A stretch of 56,647 nucleotides of DNA from Streptomyces griseus (GTDB lineage: Bacteria; Actinomycetota; Actinomycetes; Nanopelagicales; Nanopelagicaceae), in contig CAMCYO010000004.1 in assembly GCA_945884695.1 (NCBI GenBank), positions 1-56,647 on the forward strand. Direction: 5' to 3'. Both the position numbers and the translations under genes were made by a program. Position 1 is the stretch's first letter; each line of letters opens with the position of its first letter. Under the pieces are notes generated by a model. That model was not told where the DNA came from. It saw only the letters and a program-made list of their open reading frames with translations, and did no database searches. Below, piece after piece: positions 1-7,660 of the stretch.

Positions 1-1218
1 ACGGCTTCCTGGATTGACTAAATAGCTGGCAAGTGATGTATCAAAAATGACTCCGGCTACATCGTGGAGACGTCCAAAGGATTTCGCATCATGCATCACT
101 TTATGAATCTTTGGATCTGTAATCCAACTCCCCATTTGAGGTGAGTTCACTACAAAAGCACGAGTTGATGTCATTGCTACTCCATAACGATGAATTACCT
201 CTCCAATAAATTCGGCATGGAGACAAATGGGTCCGCCGTGTTCCAAAATCTGTGAGCTAGCTTCTTCTGGACTTAGAACGTGGATATCTTCTTCTTCAAA
301 GAGAGTTGAACTTTCACTCTTGCTTTCATTGGCGCTAGAGGATTTGACTGCGATTGGTTTTATGCGATCTTTAAGAGTTCGAAACTCCAGTTTTTCAAAT
401 AGTGGTGCTAGCGCAGATTCCTCGACTCCATTCCATGCCAAACTTTCGATGCTTACATCTAAAGGAACGTCATGTATCAATTGAGTCAACTCACGATTTG
501 TTAACGCCACTTGAATATTTGCACGTAAACTTTCTCCCACTTTTCCAGTAATACTTTCAGCTCCATCAATAAGTGCCTTTAACGAACCAAATTCAATAAT
601 CCATTTTGAAGCAGTTTTCTCCCCTACTCCGGGAATTGATGGCAAATTATCACTTGGATCACCGCGCAGCGCCGCAAAATCTGGATAGTTCTGTGGGGTC
701 AATCCATATTTTTCAAATACCGCTTCGGGTGTCATTCTGGCTAGATCACTTACCCCCCGCTTTGGGTAGAGGACTGTAGTTTTCTCGCTAACCAATTGAA
801 AACTATCTCGATCGCCGGTACAGATGATGACATCCACACCTTCACGCTCTGCAAGGGAAGTGAGCGTGGCAAGAATGTCATCTGCTTCAAAGCCTGCAAC
901 TTCAAATTGTGAAATACCGAAAGCTCCTACCAAATCATGTAACAGCGCCATCTGAGAACGAAATTCATCCGGCGTTTTCGCTCGATTTGCTTTATATTCT
1001 GGAAATTTTTCAGTTCGGAATGTTTTTCGAGAAAGATCAAAAGCCACCGCCACATGGGTGGGCTTTTCTTCCTTAAGCAAAGAGATAAGCATCGTCGCAA
1101 ATCCATATATAGCATTTGTGTGCTGGCCCGTGGCTGTAGTGAAATTCTCAGCCGGTAGGGCATAAAAAGCCCGATAAGCCATCGAGTGCCCATCGATTAA
1201 AAGTAGTCGAGAGGCCAT
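1..1218 (-). CDS. polA: DNA polymerase I, N-terminal part (partial)
   Basis: Repair and Okazaki-fragment polymerase; only the first 406 codons are in the window and the frame stays open to the left edge. The N-terminus (LLLIDGHSMAYRAFYALP) and the acidic motifs FEADDILA and CTGDRDSFQLV belong to the 5'-3' exonuclease domain, which ends near residue 300 with the helix-hairpin-helix SNIPGVGEK-like stretch (DNLPSIPGVGEKTA). The following region corresponds to the 3'-5' exonuclease fold, but the usual D-x-E motif reads HAE (ICLHAEF), so proofreading is probably absent, as in mycobacterial PolA. The polymerase domain lies outside the window. The ATG at 1218 is preceded by TAGAAT with a 7-base spacer and no Shine-Dalgarno sequence, so the mRNA is probably leaderless. 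Confidence 0.95.
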   Translation of the reverse strand, partial: MASRLLLIDGHSMAYRAFYALPAENFTTATGQHTNAIYGFATMLISLLKEEKPTHVAVAFDLSRKTFRTEKFPEYKANRAKTPDEFRSQMALLHDLVGAFGISQFEVAGFEADDILATLTSLAEREGVDVIICTGDRDSFQLVSEKTTVLYPKRGVSDLARMTPEAVFEKYGLTPQNYPDFAALRGDPSDNLPSIPGVGEKTASKWIIEFGSLKALIDGAESITGKVGESLRANIQVALTNRELTQLIHDVPLDVSIESLAWNGVEESALAPLFEKLEFRTLKDRIKPIAVKSSSANESKSESSTLFEEEDIHVLSPEEASSQILEHGGPICLHAEFIGEVIHRYGVAMTSTRAFVVNSPQMGSWITDPKIHKVMHDAKSFGRLHDVAGVIFDTSLASYLVNPGSR

Positions 1219-1225
1219 ACATGAG

Positions 1226-1248
1226 ATTCTATGCGAGCAAGATAGAGT
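1226..1248. promoter_or_regulatory. Divergent -10 boxes for polA and the thioesterase gene (leaderless)
   Basis: On the minus strand TAGAAT (1226-1231) ends 7 bases before the polA ATG. On the plus strand TAGAGT (1243-1248) ends 7 bases before the thioesterase ATG. Both fit the TANNNT -10 element, and both would place the transcription start at or next to the start codon. No ribosome binding site is visible on either side. The two -10 boxes are only 11 bases apart, so polymerase can probably serve one direction at a time. Promoter activity is inferred from sequence only. Confidence 0.5.
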
Positions 1249-1255
1249 TGGCCCT

Positions 1256-1678
1256 ATGGACAACAACGCGCATTCAAAATTTATGGAACAACTTCGCGAA
1301 CGTGGCAGCGGTGCACTTGATAAAAAGATGGGGATCGAGATTGTTGAAGCATCACCGACTCGACTTGTGGCCACAATGCCAGTTGAAGGCAATACTCAAC
1401 CCATCGGACTTCTCCATGGTGGCGCAAGCGTGGTTTTGGCAGAAAGTCTTGGTTCTATTGGAACGCAATTACATGCTGGCCCAGATCGCACCGTTGTAGG
1501 GATTGATATCAACGCCACGCATCACAAATCTGCGACAAAAGGCAAGGTGACTGCAGTTGCAACCGCCATTTCGCTGGGAAAAACAATGTGCTCTTACGAG
1601 ATTGTGATTACTAATGATGAAGGCCAACGTACCTGCACTGCCAGGATTACCTGCTTAATTCTGGCTCCTCGGGCTTAA
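1256..1678 (+). CDS. PaaI-like hotdog-fold thioesterase
   Basis: A 140-residue single hotdog domain of the PaaI/4HBT thioesterase superfamily, which hydrolyses acyl-CoA or aryl-CoA thioesters in the cytoplasm. The diagnostic stretch LLHGGASVVLAESLGS (about residues 52-67) carries the HGG turn and the catalytic acid on the long helix. NATHHKSATKG fits the following CoA-binding strand. Length is normal for the family. Substrate cannot be told from sequence; menaquinone-pathway (MenI-like) and phenylacetate-type enzymes share these motifs. It is one of only two plus-strand genes here, diverges from polA with a leaderless start, and its stop codon overlaps the opposing livF stop within one TTAA. 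Confidence 0.88.
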   Translation: MDNNAHSKFMEQLRERGSGALDKKMGIEIVEASPTRLVATMPVEGNTQPIGLLHGGASVVLAESLGSIGTQLHAGPDRTVVGIDINATHHKSATKGKVTAVATAISLGKTMCSYEIVITNDEGQRTCTARITCLILAPRA

Positions 1679-2388
1679 CCGCCTAAGTAGGCCTTTGTTA
1701 CCGCTTCATCTTTAGCCAAGTCTGATGCTTTTCCACTCATTTTAATAGTTCCAGATTCCAAAACGTAGGCACGATCGGCGACATCGAGGGCTGCTGATGC
1801 ATTCTGTTCAATCAACAAAATAGTGATTCCTTGCTCACGAATCTTGACGATAGTTTCAAAAATCATATCTACTAACACTGGTGCTAGTCCCATGGATGGC
1901 TCATCAAGCAGAAGTAATTTAGGTGCTCCCATTAATGCACGCCCTACAGCAAGCATCTGCTGTTCTCCACCCGACATTGTTCCGGACTTTTGTTCAATTC
2001 GTTCGCGGAGGCGTGGGAAAAGATTGAGCACCTTCTCAAAATCATCTGCAATTCCAGATTTATCATTGCGAAGGAATGCGCCTAACTCCAAATTTTCACG
2101 TACGGACATACGGGGAAAAATTCGACGGCCTTCTGGCGACTGACATAAACCCTTCTGAACAATAAGGTGCCCCTCTTTGCCATCGATCCGTTCACCTTGG
2201 AATGTGATGGTGCCAGCTTTTGGCTTAAGTAATCCTGAAATCGTACGAAGCGTGGTTGATTTACCTGCACCATTTGAGCCAATCAAGGTAACAATTTCTC
2301 CCTGGTTAACGGTAAGAGAAACATTTTTGACAGCCAAAATTGCACCATAGGCGACTTGCAAGTCCTTAACTTCTAACATTACGGTCAT
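1675..2388 (-). CDS. livF: Branched-chain amino acid ABC transporter ATPase, LivF type
   Basis: One of two nucleotide-binding subunits that power import through LivH/LivM. Walker A is GSNGAGKST with the lysine near residue 43, the signature is MSGGEQQML, and Walker B is LLLLDEPSMGLAP followed by the H-loop region; the short form (237 residues) and the ending KAYLGG are typical of LivF. It is the last gene of the livKHMGF operon, and its ATG overlaps the livG stop as ATGA. Its own stop shares a TTAA with the convergent thioesterase gene, and no terminator hairpin is visible between the two. Confidence 0.95.
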   Translation of the reverse strand: MTVMLEVKDLQVAYGAILAVKNVSLTVNQGEIVTLIGSNGAGKSTTLRTISGLLKPKAGTITFQGERIDGKEGHLIVQKGLCQSPEGRRIFPRMSVRENLELGAFLRNDKSGIADDFEKVLNLFPRLRERIEQKSGTMSGGEQQMLAVGRALMGAPKLLLLDEPSMGLAPVLVDMIFETIVKIREQGITILLIEQNASAALDVADRAYVLESGTIKMSGKASDLAKDEAVTKAYLGG

Positions 2389-3164
2389 GCTTTTTCACCC
2401 TTTGCTTTTCCAAGGTAGGCCTCAATAACGCGCTGATTAGATTTGATCTGCGCAGGAGTTCCTTCGGCAATTTTCTCTCCCTGATCAAGAACTGTCACTC
2501 TCTCTGAAACCGACATAACAACACTCATGTCGTGCTCAATCAAGAGAATCGAAACTCCCTGTTCATCTCGTACCCGATAGACAAAATCAATGAAGGTGAG
2601 TGACTCTTGTGGATTCATTCCGGCTGTTGGCTCATCTAAAAGTAATACTTTTGGTTTAATTGCAAGGGCTCTTGCAACTTCTAAGCGACGTTGATCACCG
2701 TATGAGAGATTGCGTGCATATTCACCTGCCCATTTACCAATTCCAACAAAGTTCAGGAGTTCACGAGCTTTTTCACGAGACTCTCTCTCTTCACGACGTT
2801 GAGAAGGAGTACCAAAAATTGTGGCCAAAATTCCGGACTTGAGATGTGAATGCATCGCGACCATAACGTTCTCTTCAGCTGTCATGAGACCAAAGAGACG
2901 AATATTTTGAAATGTTCTGGCAACTCCACCAGAAGCAATTTTATGAGGTGGGGTGCCTGTAATATCGGTACCATCGAAAATTACAGAACCACTCGTTGGC
3001 TTGTAGAGACCAGTGAGCACATTAAAAAATGTTGTCTTACCTGCACCATTTGGACCAATGAGGCTAACAATTTTCCCTGTCGGAATATCAAAGGAAACAG
3101 AATTGACTGCAACTAAGCCACCAAATTGGACAATGATCTTCTCGGCCACTAAAGCGCTAGACAT
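2385..3164 (-). CDS. livG: Branched-chain amino acid ABC transporter ATPase, LivG type
   Basis: Second ATPase of the transporter, 259 residues. It has Walker A GPNGAGKTT (lysine near 43), the Q-loop region GVARTFQNIRLF, signature LSYGDQRRLEVARAL and Walker B LLLDEPTAGMNP. The LivG-specific insertion after the Q-loop (roughly residues 100-140) and the C-terminal EAYLG tail separate it from LivF. Its ATG overlaps the livM stop by one base (TAATG), which suggests coupled translation. Confidence 0.95.
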   Translation of the reverse strand: MSSALVAEKIIVQFGGLVAVNSVSFDIPTGKIVSLIGPNGAGKTTFFNVLTGLYKPTSGSVIFDGTDITGTPPHKIASGGVARTFQNIRLFGLMTAEENVMVAMHSHLKSGILATIFGTPSQRREERESREKARELLNFVGIGKWAGEYARNLSYGDQRRLEVARALAIKPKVLLLDEPTAGMNPQESLTFIDFVYRVRDEQGVSILLIEHDMSVVMSVSERVTVLDQGEKIAEGTPAQIKSNQRVIEAYLGKAKGEKA

Positions 3165-4354
3165 TAATGGTGTCCTCCCAAGTTAGAAGTGGTGTCATCT
3201 GCCTCGTGAAGGATGGCCTTGAGGCGAGATTCCGGAATCATTCCCTCACGTTTGAAGAGCATCATCAAAATCAGAACTCCACCAAAGAGCAGGAAATTAT
3301 AGGAGGGGAAATTAATATTCAATCCAAATGATGTATTTACCAATTCGCCAAGTGCAGGCAGGCCAGTTGAGTTAACCCAAGCTATCAAGAGAGCGCCAAC
3401 CATAACTCCCCATACATTTCCCATTCCACCAAGCACAACCATTGCGAGCAAGATGATCGATATGGAAAAATTAAACCGATCAGCGAAGACACCATTCACG
3501 TGAGTGGCAAAGGCTACTCCCCCGATACCGCCCGTGAATGCGCCAACCGCATAAGCTGCAAGTTTTGTGCGCATCAGTGGCACGCCCATCATGCTTGCAG
3601 CAAGTTCATCTTCGCGGATGGCAAGCCATGCACGCCCCAGACGTCCTTTACGTAATCTCAAAGAGACGAAAATCAACATGGCAGTGAGTAATGCAAAAAT
3701 AAAGAACTTCCAACTGAAATCAAAAGGGCCGAGTGCCTTACCAGGGACGCCTATATTGTCCACCGGTGAAATTCCCTTAGTTCCATTCGACATATTGAAT
3801 CCTGCAATATTTTCACCATTGGTGAAGACCTGAGGGATAATTTCGCCAAATCCAAGTGTAACTAGTGCAAGATAGTCACTCTTGAGGCGAAGTGTCGGTG
3901 CGCCAATAATGATTCCAAATGCTGCACAAATTAATCCGCCAATGAAGATAACAGCCCAGAAACTGATGTGAATTCCAGGTGTTTCAGGCTTTGCTGTAGT
4001 CAGTACATGAACATTGACTTGGCGGAAAAAGGCCGACATGAACCAACCTGCTGAATATCCACCAATTGCCCAAAATGCAACAAAGCCAAGATCAAGTAGC
4101 CCTGCATATCCGACAACAATGTTGAGTCCAAGAGCGCAAATAGCCCAAACGAGCGCCTCATTAACCGTTGTTGGTGGGAGCCACCGCTGAAAAACCTGTT
4201 GAATATCAAATGGCAAGCGATACATAACGAAGGTATAGAAAGACCAAATGATTAATGCGGCAATCAAGAAACCGAAAGCCCACTCCTTTTGAGTTTTACT
4301 CTTCTTAATTGCCCTATTCTTTTTGGATCTCTTAACTTCCAACTTACCATTCAT
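3164..4354 (-). CDS. livM: Branched-chain amino acid ABC transporter permease, LivM type
   Basis: Membrane permease of 396 residues. A short lysine- and arginine-rich N-terminal tail (about 20 residues, cytoplasmic by the positive-inside rule) precedes roughly nine to ten hydrophobic segments. The LivM hallmarks GLNIVVGYAGLLDLGFVAFWAIGG and the loop WLAIREDELAASMMGV, which contacts the ATPases, are present; the longest motif is given here only in part of its length as a family marker. It pairs with LivH to form the channel. The start was chosen after AAGGTG about ten bases upstream; the livH stop lies only eight bases before it. Confidence 0.93.
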   Translation of the reverse strand: MNGKLEVKRSKKNRAIKKSKTQKEWAFGFLIAALIIWSFYTFVMYRLPFDIQQVFQRWLPPTTVNEALVWAICALGLNIVVGYAGLLDLGFVAFWAIGGYSAGWFMSAFFRQVNVHVLTTAKPETPGIHISFWAVIFIGGLICAAFGIIIGAPTLRLKSDYLALVTLGFGEIIPQVFTNGENIAGFNMSNGTKGISPVDNIGVPGKALGPFDFSWKFFIFALLTAMLIFVSLRLRKGRLGRAWLAIREDELAASMMGVPLMRTKLAAYAVGAFTGGIGGVAFATHVNGVFADRFNFSISIILLAMVVLGGMGNVWGVMVGALLIAWVNSTGLPALGELVNTSFGLNINFPSYNFLLFGGVLILMMLFKREGMIPESRLKAILHEADDTTSNLGGHH

Positions 4355-4361
4355 ATATTCA

Positions 4362-5414
4362 TCACACCTTCTCGGTAACTGGTTTGCCGAGCAAGCCCGT
4401 TGGTCTAAAGGCCATCAAGAGAATAAGAATTGAAAAAACCACTGTTTGTGACCATTGTTGTCCAAGCCCGATTGGCAATCCATCGTTGAGACCTTGGATT
4501 AACCCAATCAAAAGCGCGCCAAGAACTGCACCTTGCAAGCTACCGATTCCGCCCATAACGGCTGAAGTAAAGGCAATCAAGCCCAGCTGATAACCAAGGT
4601 TGTAGGAAGTAAGGCCTCGTGTCTGCTGGAAAATTAAGCCAGCCGCACCAGCAAGTGCGCCACCCAGGGCAAAGGTAAATGAGATGGTGCGATCAACGTT
4701 AATACCCATCAATCTCGCAGCATCTTGATCTTGAGCAGTTGCGCGCATTGCCTTGCCTTGGCGAGTTCGTGTAACTATCCAGGTCATTAAAATTAACAAA
4801 GGAAGGGTAATAGCAATTGCATAAAGCGTTGTGTAAGCAATTGTCACACCAGATATCTCAAATTGGCCAGGTGGCAAGACGCTATTCCACGTCTTTGGAC
4901 CGGAACCATTCCAGCGCAGACCGATAAACTGCAGAACAAAGGAGACTCCAACAGCGGTAATAAGTGGTGCTAATTTTGGTGCTCTTCGTAGTTTTCGATA
5001 GGCAAAGCGTTCGATTCCCACGTTCACTCCAGCACTCACTGTCATTACTGTTACCAGGCAGGCTGCAAATACCAACCATGCGCCTGGATTTGACGCACTC
5101 TTACCAAACCAAATCGCAATGAAATTTGCTGAAAATACTGCGCCAAGCATGAAGAGATCTCCATGGGCAAAGTTAATCAACTCAATAATTCCATAAACCA
5201 ATGTGTAGCCAAGAGCAATCAGTGCGTAAAGTACTCCATTGCTCAAACCAATAATGGATGCTTGAAAGAACTGTGAAGGGGATTTAATGAAATTTATTGT
5301 TAGCCAAAAAATAATTAATACCGTTGCAATTGAGCCCAATGAGCGTTCAAGATAAAGACGACGAATCTTTCTCGCTTGATATCCCTTTGCAAATATTGAC
5401 ACGTGATCTCCCAT
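4362..5414 (-). CDS. livH: Branched-chain amino acid ABC transporter permease, LivH type
   Basis: Permease partner of LivM, 350 residues with about eight membrane segments. Family marks are IGLSNGVLYALIALGYTLV, the NFAHGDLFMLGA motif and the EAA-like loop MRATAQDQDAARLMGINVD. The first 25 or so residues (AKGYQARKIRRLYLERS) form a basic cytoplasmic extension. It is separated from livK by 124 bases that contain a strong hairpin, so its level may be set below that of the binding protein. No good Shine-Dalgarno sequence precedes the ATG, so the exact start is less certain than the gene. Confidence 0.92.
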   Translation of the reverse strand: MGDHVSIFAKGYQARKIRRLYLERSLGSIATVLIIFWLTINFIKSPSQFFQASIIGLSNGVLYALIALGYTLVYGIIELINFAHGDLFMLGAVFSANFIAIWFGKSASNPGAWLVFAACLVTVMTVSAGVNVGIERFAYRKLRRAPKLAPLITAVGVSFVLQFIGLRWNGSGPKTWNSVLPPGQFEISGVTIAYTTLYAIAITLPLLILMTWIVTRTRQGKAMRATAQDQDAARLMGINVDRTISFTFALGGALAGAAGLIFQQTRGLTSYNLGYQLGLIAFTSAVMGGIGSLQGAVLGALLIGLIQGLNDGLPIGLGQQWSQTVVFSILILLMAFRPTGLLGKPVTEKV

Positions 5415-5485
5415 TGTGCTGTGAACTACAACTAACTTCTTAGGCGGATACTAATCTAGGAATTAAGGCAAAGATAGGTTAAAGA

Positions 5486-5516
5486 GAACGGGGTGAGCGT
5501 TATGCCCACCCCGTTC
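5486..5516 (-). terminator. Hairpin between livK and livH (attenuator or mRNA-stabilising stem)
   Basis: A perfect 10-bp inverted repeat, GAACGGGGTG (5486-5495) with CACCCCGTTC (5507-5516), encloses an 11-base loop. It begins about 20 bases after the livK stop. On the minus strand it is followed by TCTTTAACC, a poor U tract, so partial termination or protection of the livK mRNA 3' end is more likely than full termination. Such an arrangement would give more binding protein than permease. Confidence 0.6.
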
Positions 5517-5538
5517 GCCTCTTAATATCTACTTGAGT

Positions 5539-6795
5539 TTATTTAAGAACCCAAGCTTGGAGTGTTGTCTCTGCTCCACCCTTTACGATCTCAACTGTGA
5601 TATCGATAGCATCGACGTCTCCAGTTGCTGGATCGATAGTGATTGACTTACCAAGTACTGATACGTCAGCAGGAATTGTGACTCCGCTTCCGGAGAAGAC
5701 GGCGTTACGTACGCCTTCGCGTGTTCCATCAGAGGCAGCAATTGCAGCCATGATGACCTGAACAGCAGAAACACCATAAAGTGGGTATGAACCAACTGGA
5801 TCAACACCGTATTCGGCCTTGTAGTCAGAAACAAATTTTGCGCCGGCACCATCTGGTGCGTTAGCAAGAAGCAAATCTGTTGAAAGACCAGCAAAGGTTA
5901 GGTACACGCCATCAGCTTCTGGCATCTTGACGAAGTCTGGGTATCCAGTAAATCCGTCTGGTCCCATAACCTTCACCTTGGTGTTATCGCCAAGAACTTT
6001 GACCTTATCTTTGATGAGCTGTCCACCATTGTTGTCAAAGATTCCAGCGATGTAGATCATCTCTGGCTTTAGGGCCTTGATCTTTGTAAAGAGAGCTTCG
6101 TATGAAGCCTGCTTTGCATCCCAGGCTTCTCCGCTCGTTCCGCTAGAAAGAACTGTGATACCAAGCTTGTTAGCTTCGCTTGTAACAGCAGTTCCAACAC
6201 CTTGACCGTATGTCTGGTTGTCGTTAAGTACGAAGATGCTCTTAATACCAATTGACTGTGCAAATTGTGCTGCAGCAGATCCTTGATTGTCATCTGTTGT
6301 ACACACACGTGCGTAGTTGCGAACTCCAGATGGGTAATAGATATCTGGCTCGCCTGGCTCCCATGCCTTAGTTAGACCAGGGTTGGTGTTTGCATTTGAA
6401 ATCATCAAGATAGCTCCACCTGGTGCTTGGTTGATAATTGGCACGATGATCTTTGCGCAACCTGAGTTATATGTACCCATGACTGCAATTTCATTCTTAT
6501 TTGCTACGTGATCTTGAGCGTTCTGGGCGCACTTAGCGTCATCCCATGAACCCTTGGCAGCTGTGGCGTTGTCATAAATCTTCAACTTCACCTTGTAGTC
6601 GCCAGCTTTGTAATCTTGCTGCTTCAAATACAGTTCGATTGCTTTGTTGGTTGAGTCATTAGAGTCAAAAGATGCACCTTGTAGCGGTAGGTCTGTTGCA
6701 ATAATGAGTTCGTTAGAAGACGAACATCCTGTCAATGTCGCTGCAGCGAGTGCTGCTGTGGCTAGAAGCCCGACAACGCGAAAACGAGTTTTCAT
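5539..6795 (-). CDS. livK: Branched-chain amino acid ABC transporter substrate-binding lipoprotein, LivK type
   Basis: A 418-residue periplasmic-binding-fold type I protein that captures the substrate outside the membrane. The N-terminus is a lipoprotein signal: basic start, hydrophobic run and lipobox LTGC with the modified cysteine at residue 24. After it comes ELIIATDLPLQGAS, the first beta strand of the fold, and later VMGTYNSGCAKIIVP and PDGFTGYPD typical of this family. The pairs of cysteines in the mature part may form a disulfide. The substrate may be branched-chain amino acids or other small amides; sequence alone does not decide. AGGAAGG lies about seven bases before the ATG. The gene opens the operon and is the first after the ANTAR regulator. 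Confidence 0.93.
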   Translation of the reverse strand: MKTRFRVVGLLATAALAAATLTGCSSSNELIIATDLPLQGASFDSNDSTNKAIELYLKQQDYKAGDYKVKLKIYDNATAAKGSWDDAKCAQNAQDHVANKNEIAVMGTYNSGCAKIIVPIINQAPGGAILMISNANTNPGLTKAWEPGEPDIYYPSGVRNYARVCTTDDNQGSAAAQFAQSIGIKSIFVLNDNQTYGQGVGTAVTSEANKLGITVLSSGTSGEAWDAKQASYEALFTKIKALKPEMIYIAGIFDNNGGQLIKDKVKVLGDNTKVKVMGPDGFTGYPDFVKMPEADGVYLTFAGLSTDLLLANAPDGAGAKFVSDYKAEYGVDPVGSYPLYGVSAVQVIMAAIAASDGTREGVRNAVFSGSGVTIPADVSVLGKSITIDPATGDVDAIDITVEIVKGGAETTLQAWVLK

Positions 6796-6813
6796 AAACT
6801 ACCTTCCTGTAGC

Positions 6814-6872
6814 TCTTGTCCCCGGAGAGGGAAGCAGCCAGGGTATCGGTTGGCCTCATACTTGGACAAGAC
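6814..6872 (-). promoter_or_regulatory. Possible structured leader of livK
   Basis: The 134 bases between the ANTAR regulator and livK hold an 8-bp inverted repeat, TCTTGTCC (6814-6821) and GGACAAGA (6865-6872), closing a 43-base loop just upstream of the livK ribosome binding site. A small CCC/GGG hairpin lies inside it. A T-run (TTGTTTTTT) further upstream may end the preceding transcript. I do not recognise a known riboswitch, and I found no pair of ANTAR-type hexaloops with A1 and G4. Confidence 0.3.
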
Positions 6873-6929
6873 CGCAGGCCCTATCCAGGTGAAAAAACAA
6901 TGAATTGACAGTTAGCCCTCTGCGGGAAG

Positions 6930-7547
6930 TTACCGCTCTGGTGCGTCGGTAGGGGAAATTACGGCTAAGGCTATTTCCTTCATAGATAGTCGACGATCCA
7001 TGGCTGCCTTTTGAATCCAGGAGAAGGCCTCGGGCTCGCTGAGATTTAGGGCGGCCATAAGAATTCCTTTTGCACGATCGATAAGTTTTCGAACCTCTAA
7101 TCTTTCATGAAGTTCTGCAACTTCATCAGCCAGGGAAACCATTTGCTTGTGCCTACTCATTGCAATTTCCATAGCCGGAACCAAATCATTAATTGAAAAA
7201 GGTTTTACGACATAAGCCATTACTCCGGCATCTCTAGCGCGATCGACTAATTCCTTTTGACTAAAAGCCGTCAGCATTAACACCGGTGCAATGGAAATGA
7301 TTTCTTGCGCTGCTGAGATTCCATCGAGGATCGGCATTTTGACATCGAGGATTGCTAGATCTGGTTTGTGTTCGCGAGCAAGAGAAATAGCTTCTTCCCC
7401 ATTTTTGGCTTCTGCTACCACCGAGTATCCAGCTCCGGTAAGCATCTCTACTAGATCCATACGAATGAGGGTTTCATCTTCGGCGACCAAAATTCGACAT
7501 GGTTCGTTCAATGTATTTTCACCATCTCGTGGAATTGATGTGCTCAT
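6930..7547 (-). CDS. pdtaR: ANTAR-domain response regulator, PdtaR type
   Basis: Two-domain antitermination regulator of 205 residues. The receiver domain shows the acidic pair in AEDETLIRMD, the phospho-acceptor aspartate in LAILDVKMPILDG, the threonine in MLTAF and the lysine in VVKPF. A coiled linker (about 130-150) leads to the ANTAR RNA-binding domain RKLIDRAKGILM near the C-terminus. Phosphorylated ANTAR proteins bind paired hexaloop RNAs and relieve termination. The first ATG lies one base after the tRNA 3' end, so it has no Shine-Dalgarno sequence; it could be used as a near-leaderless start after tRNA processing. A TTG at 7511 (residue 13) is an alternative. The partner histidine kinase (PdtaS) is not in the window. 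Confidence 0.93.
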   Translation of the reverse strand: MSTSIPRDGENTLNEPCRILVAEDETLIRMDLVEMLTGAGYSVVAEAKNGEEAISLAREHKPDLAILDVKMPILDGISAAQEIISIAPVLMLTAFSQKELVDRARDAGVMAYVVKPFSINDLVPAMEIAMSRHKQMVSLADEVAELHERLEVRKLIDRAKGILMAALNLSEPEAFSWIQKAAMDRRLSMKEIALAVISPTDAPER

Positions 7548-7548
7548 G

Positions 7549-7621
7549 TGCCCCGAGTCGGATTCGAACCGACACTATGCAGTGTTTGAGACTGCCCTCT
7601 CTACCGTTGGAGTACCGAGGC
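7549..7621 (-). tRNA. tRNA with anticodon CAA (Leu by codon), short variable arm
   Basis: A 73-base cloverleaf. The acceptor GCCTCGG pairs with TCGGGGC through G-C and G-T pairs. The D arm is CTC/GAG with the GG of the D loop, the anticodon stem is GCAGT/ACTGC with loop CTCAAAC (anticodon CAA, reading UUG), the variable region is five bases (ATAGT), and the T arm is GTCGG/CCGAC with loop TTCGAAT. The discriminator is A, and CCA is not encoded (A73 is followed by CAT). Canonical bacterial leucine tRNAs are class II with a long variable arm, so this is an atypical species. It lies between pyk and pdtaR and is probably cut out of the same transcript. Confidence 0.85.
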
Positions 7622-7660
7622 GCGAACGCGAGTGTACCCGATTAAAAACTACGTCGGAGG

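Noticed and set aside
6796-6929. Riboswitch or ANTAR target upstream of livK
   Set aside because: I could find no paired hexaloops with A1/G4 and no recognised riboswitch core; only the long-range pairing is reported, at low confidence.
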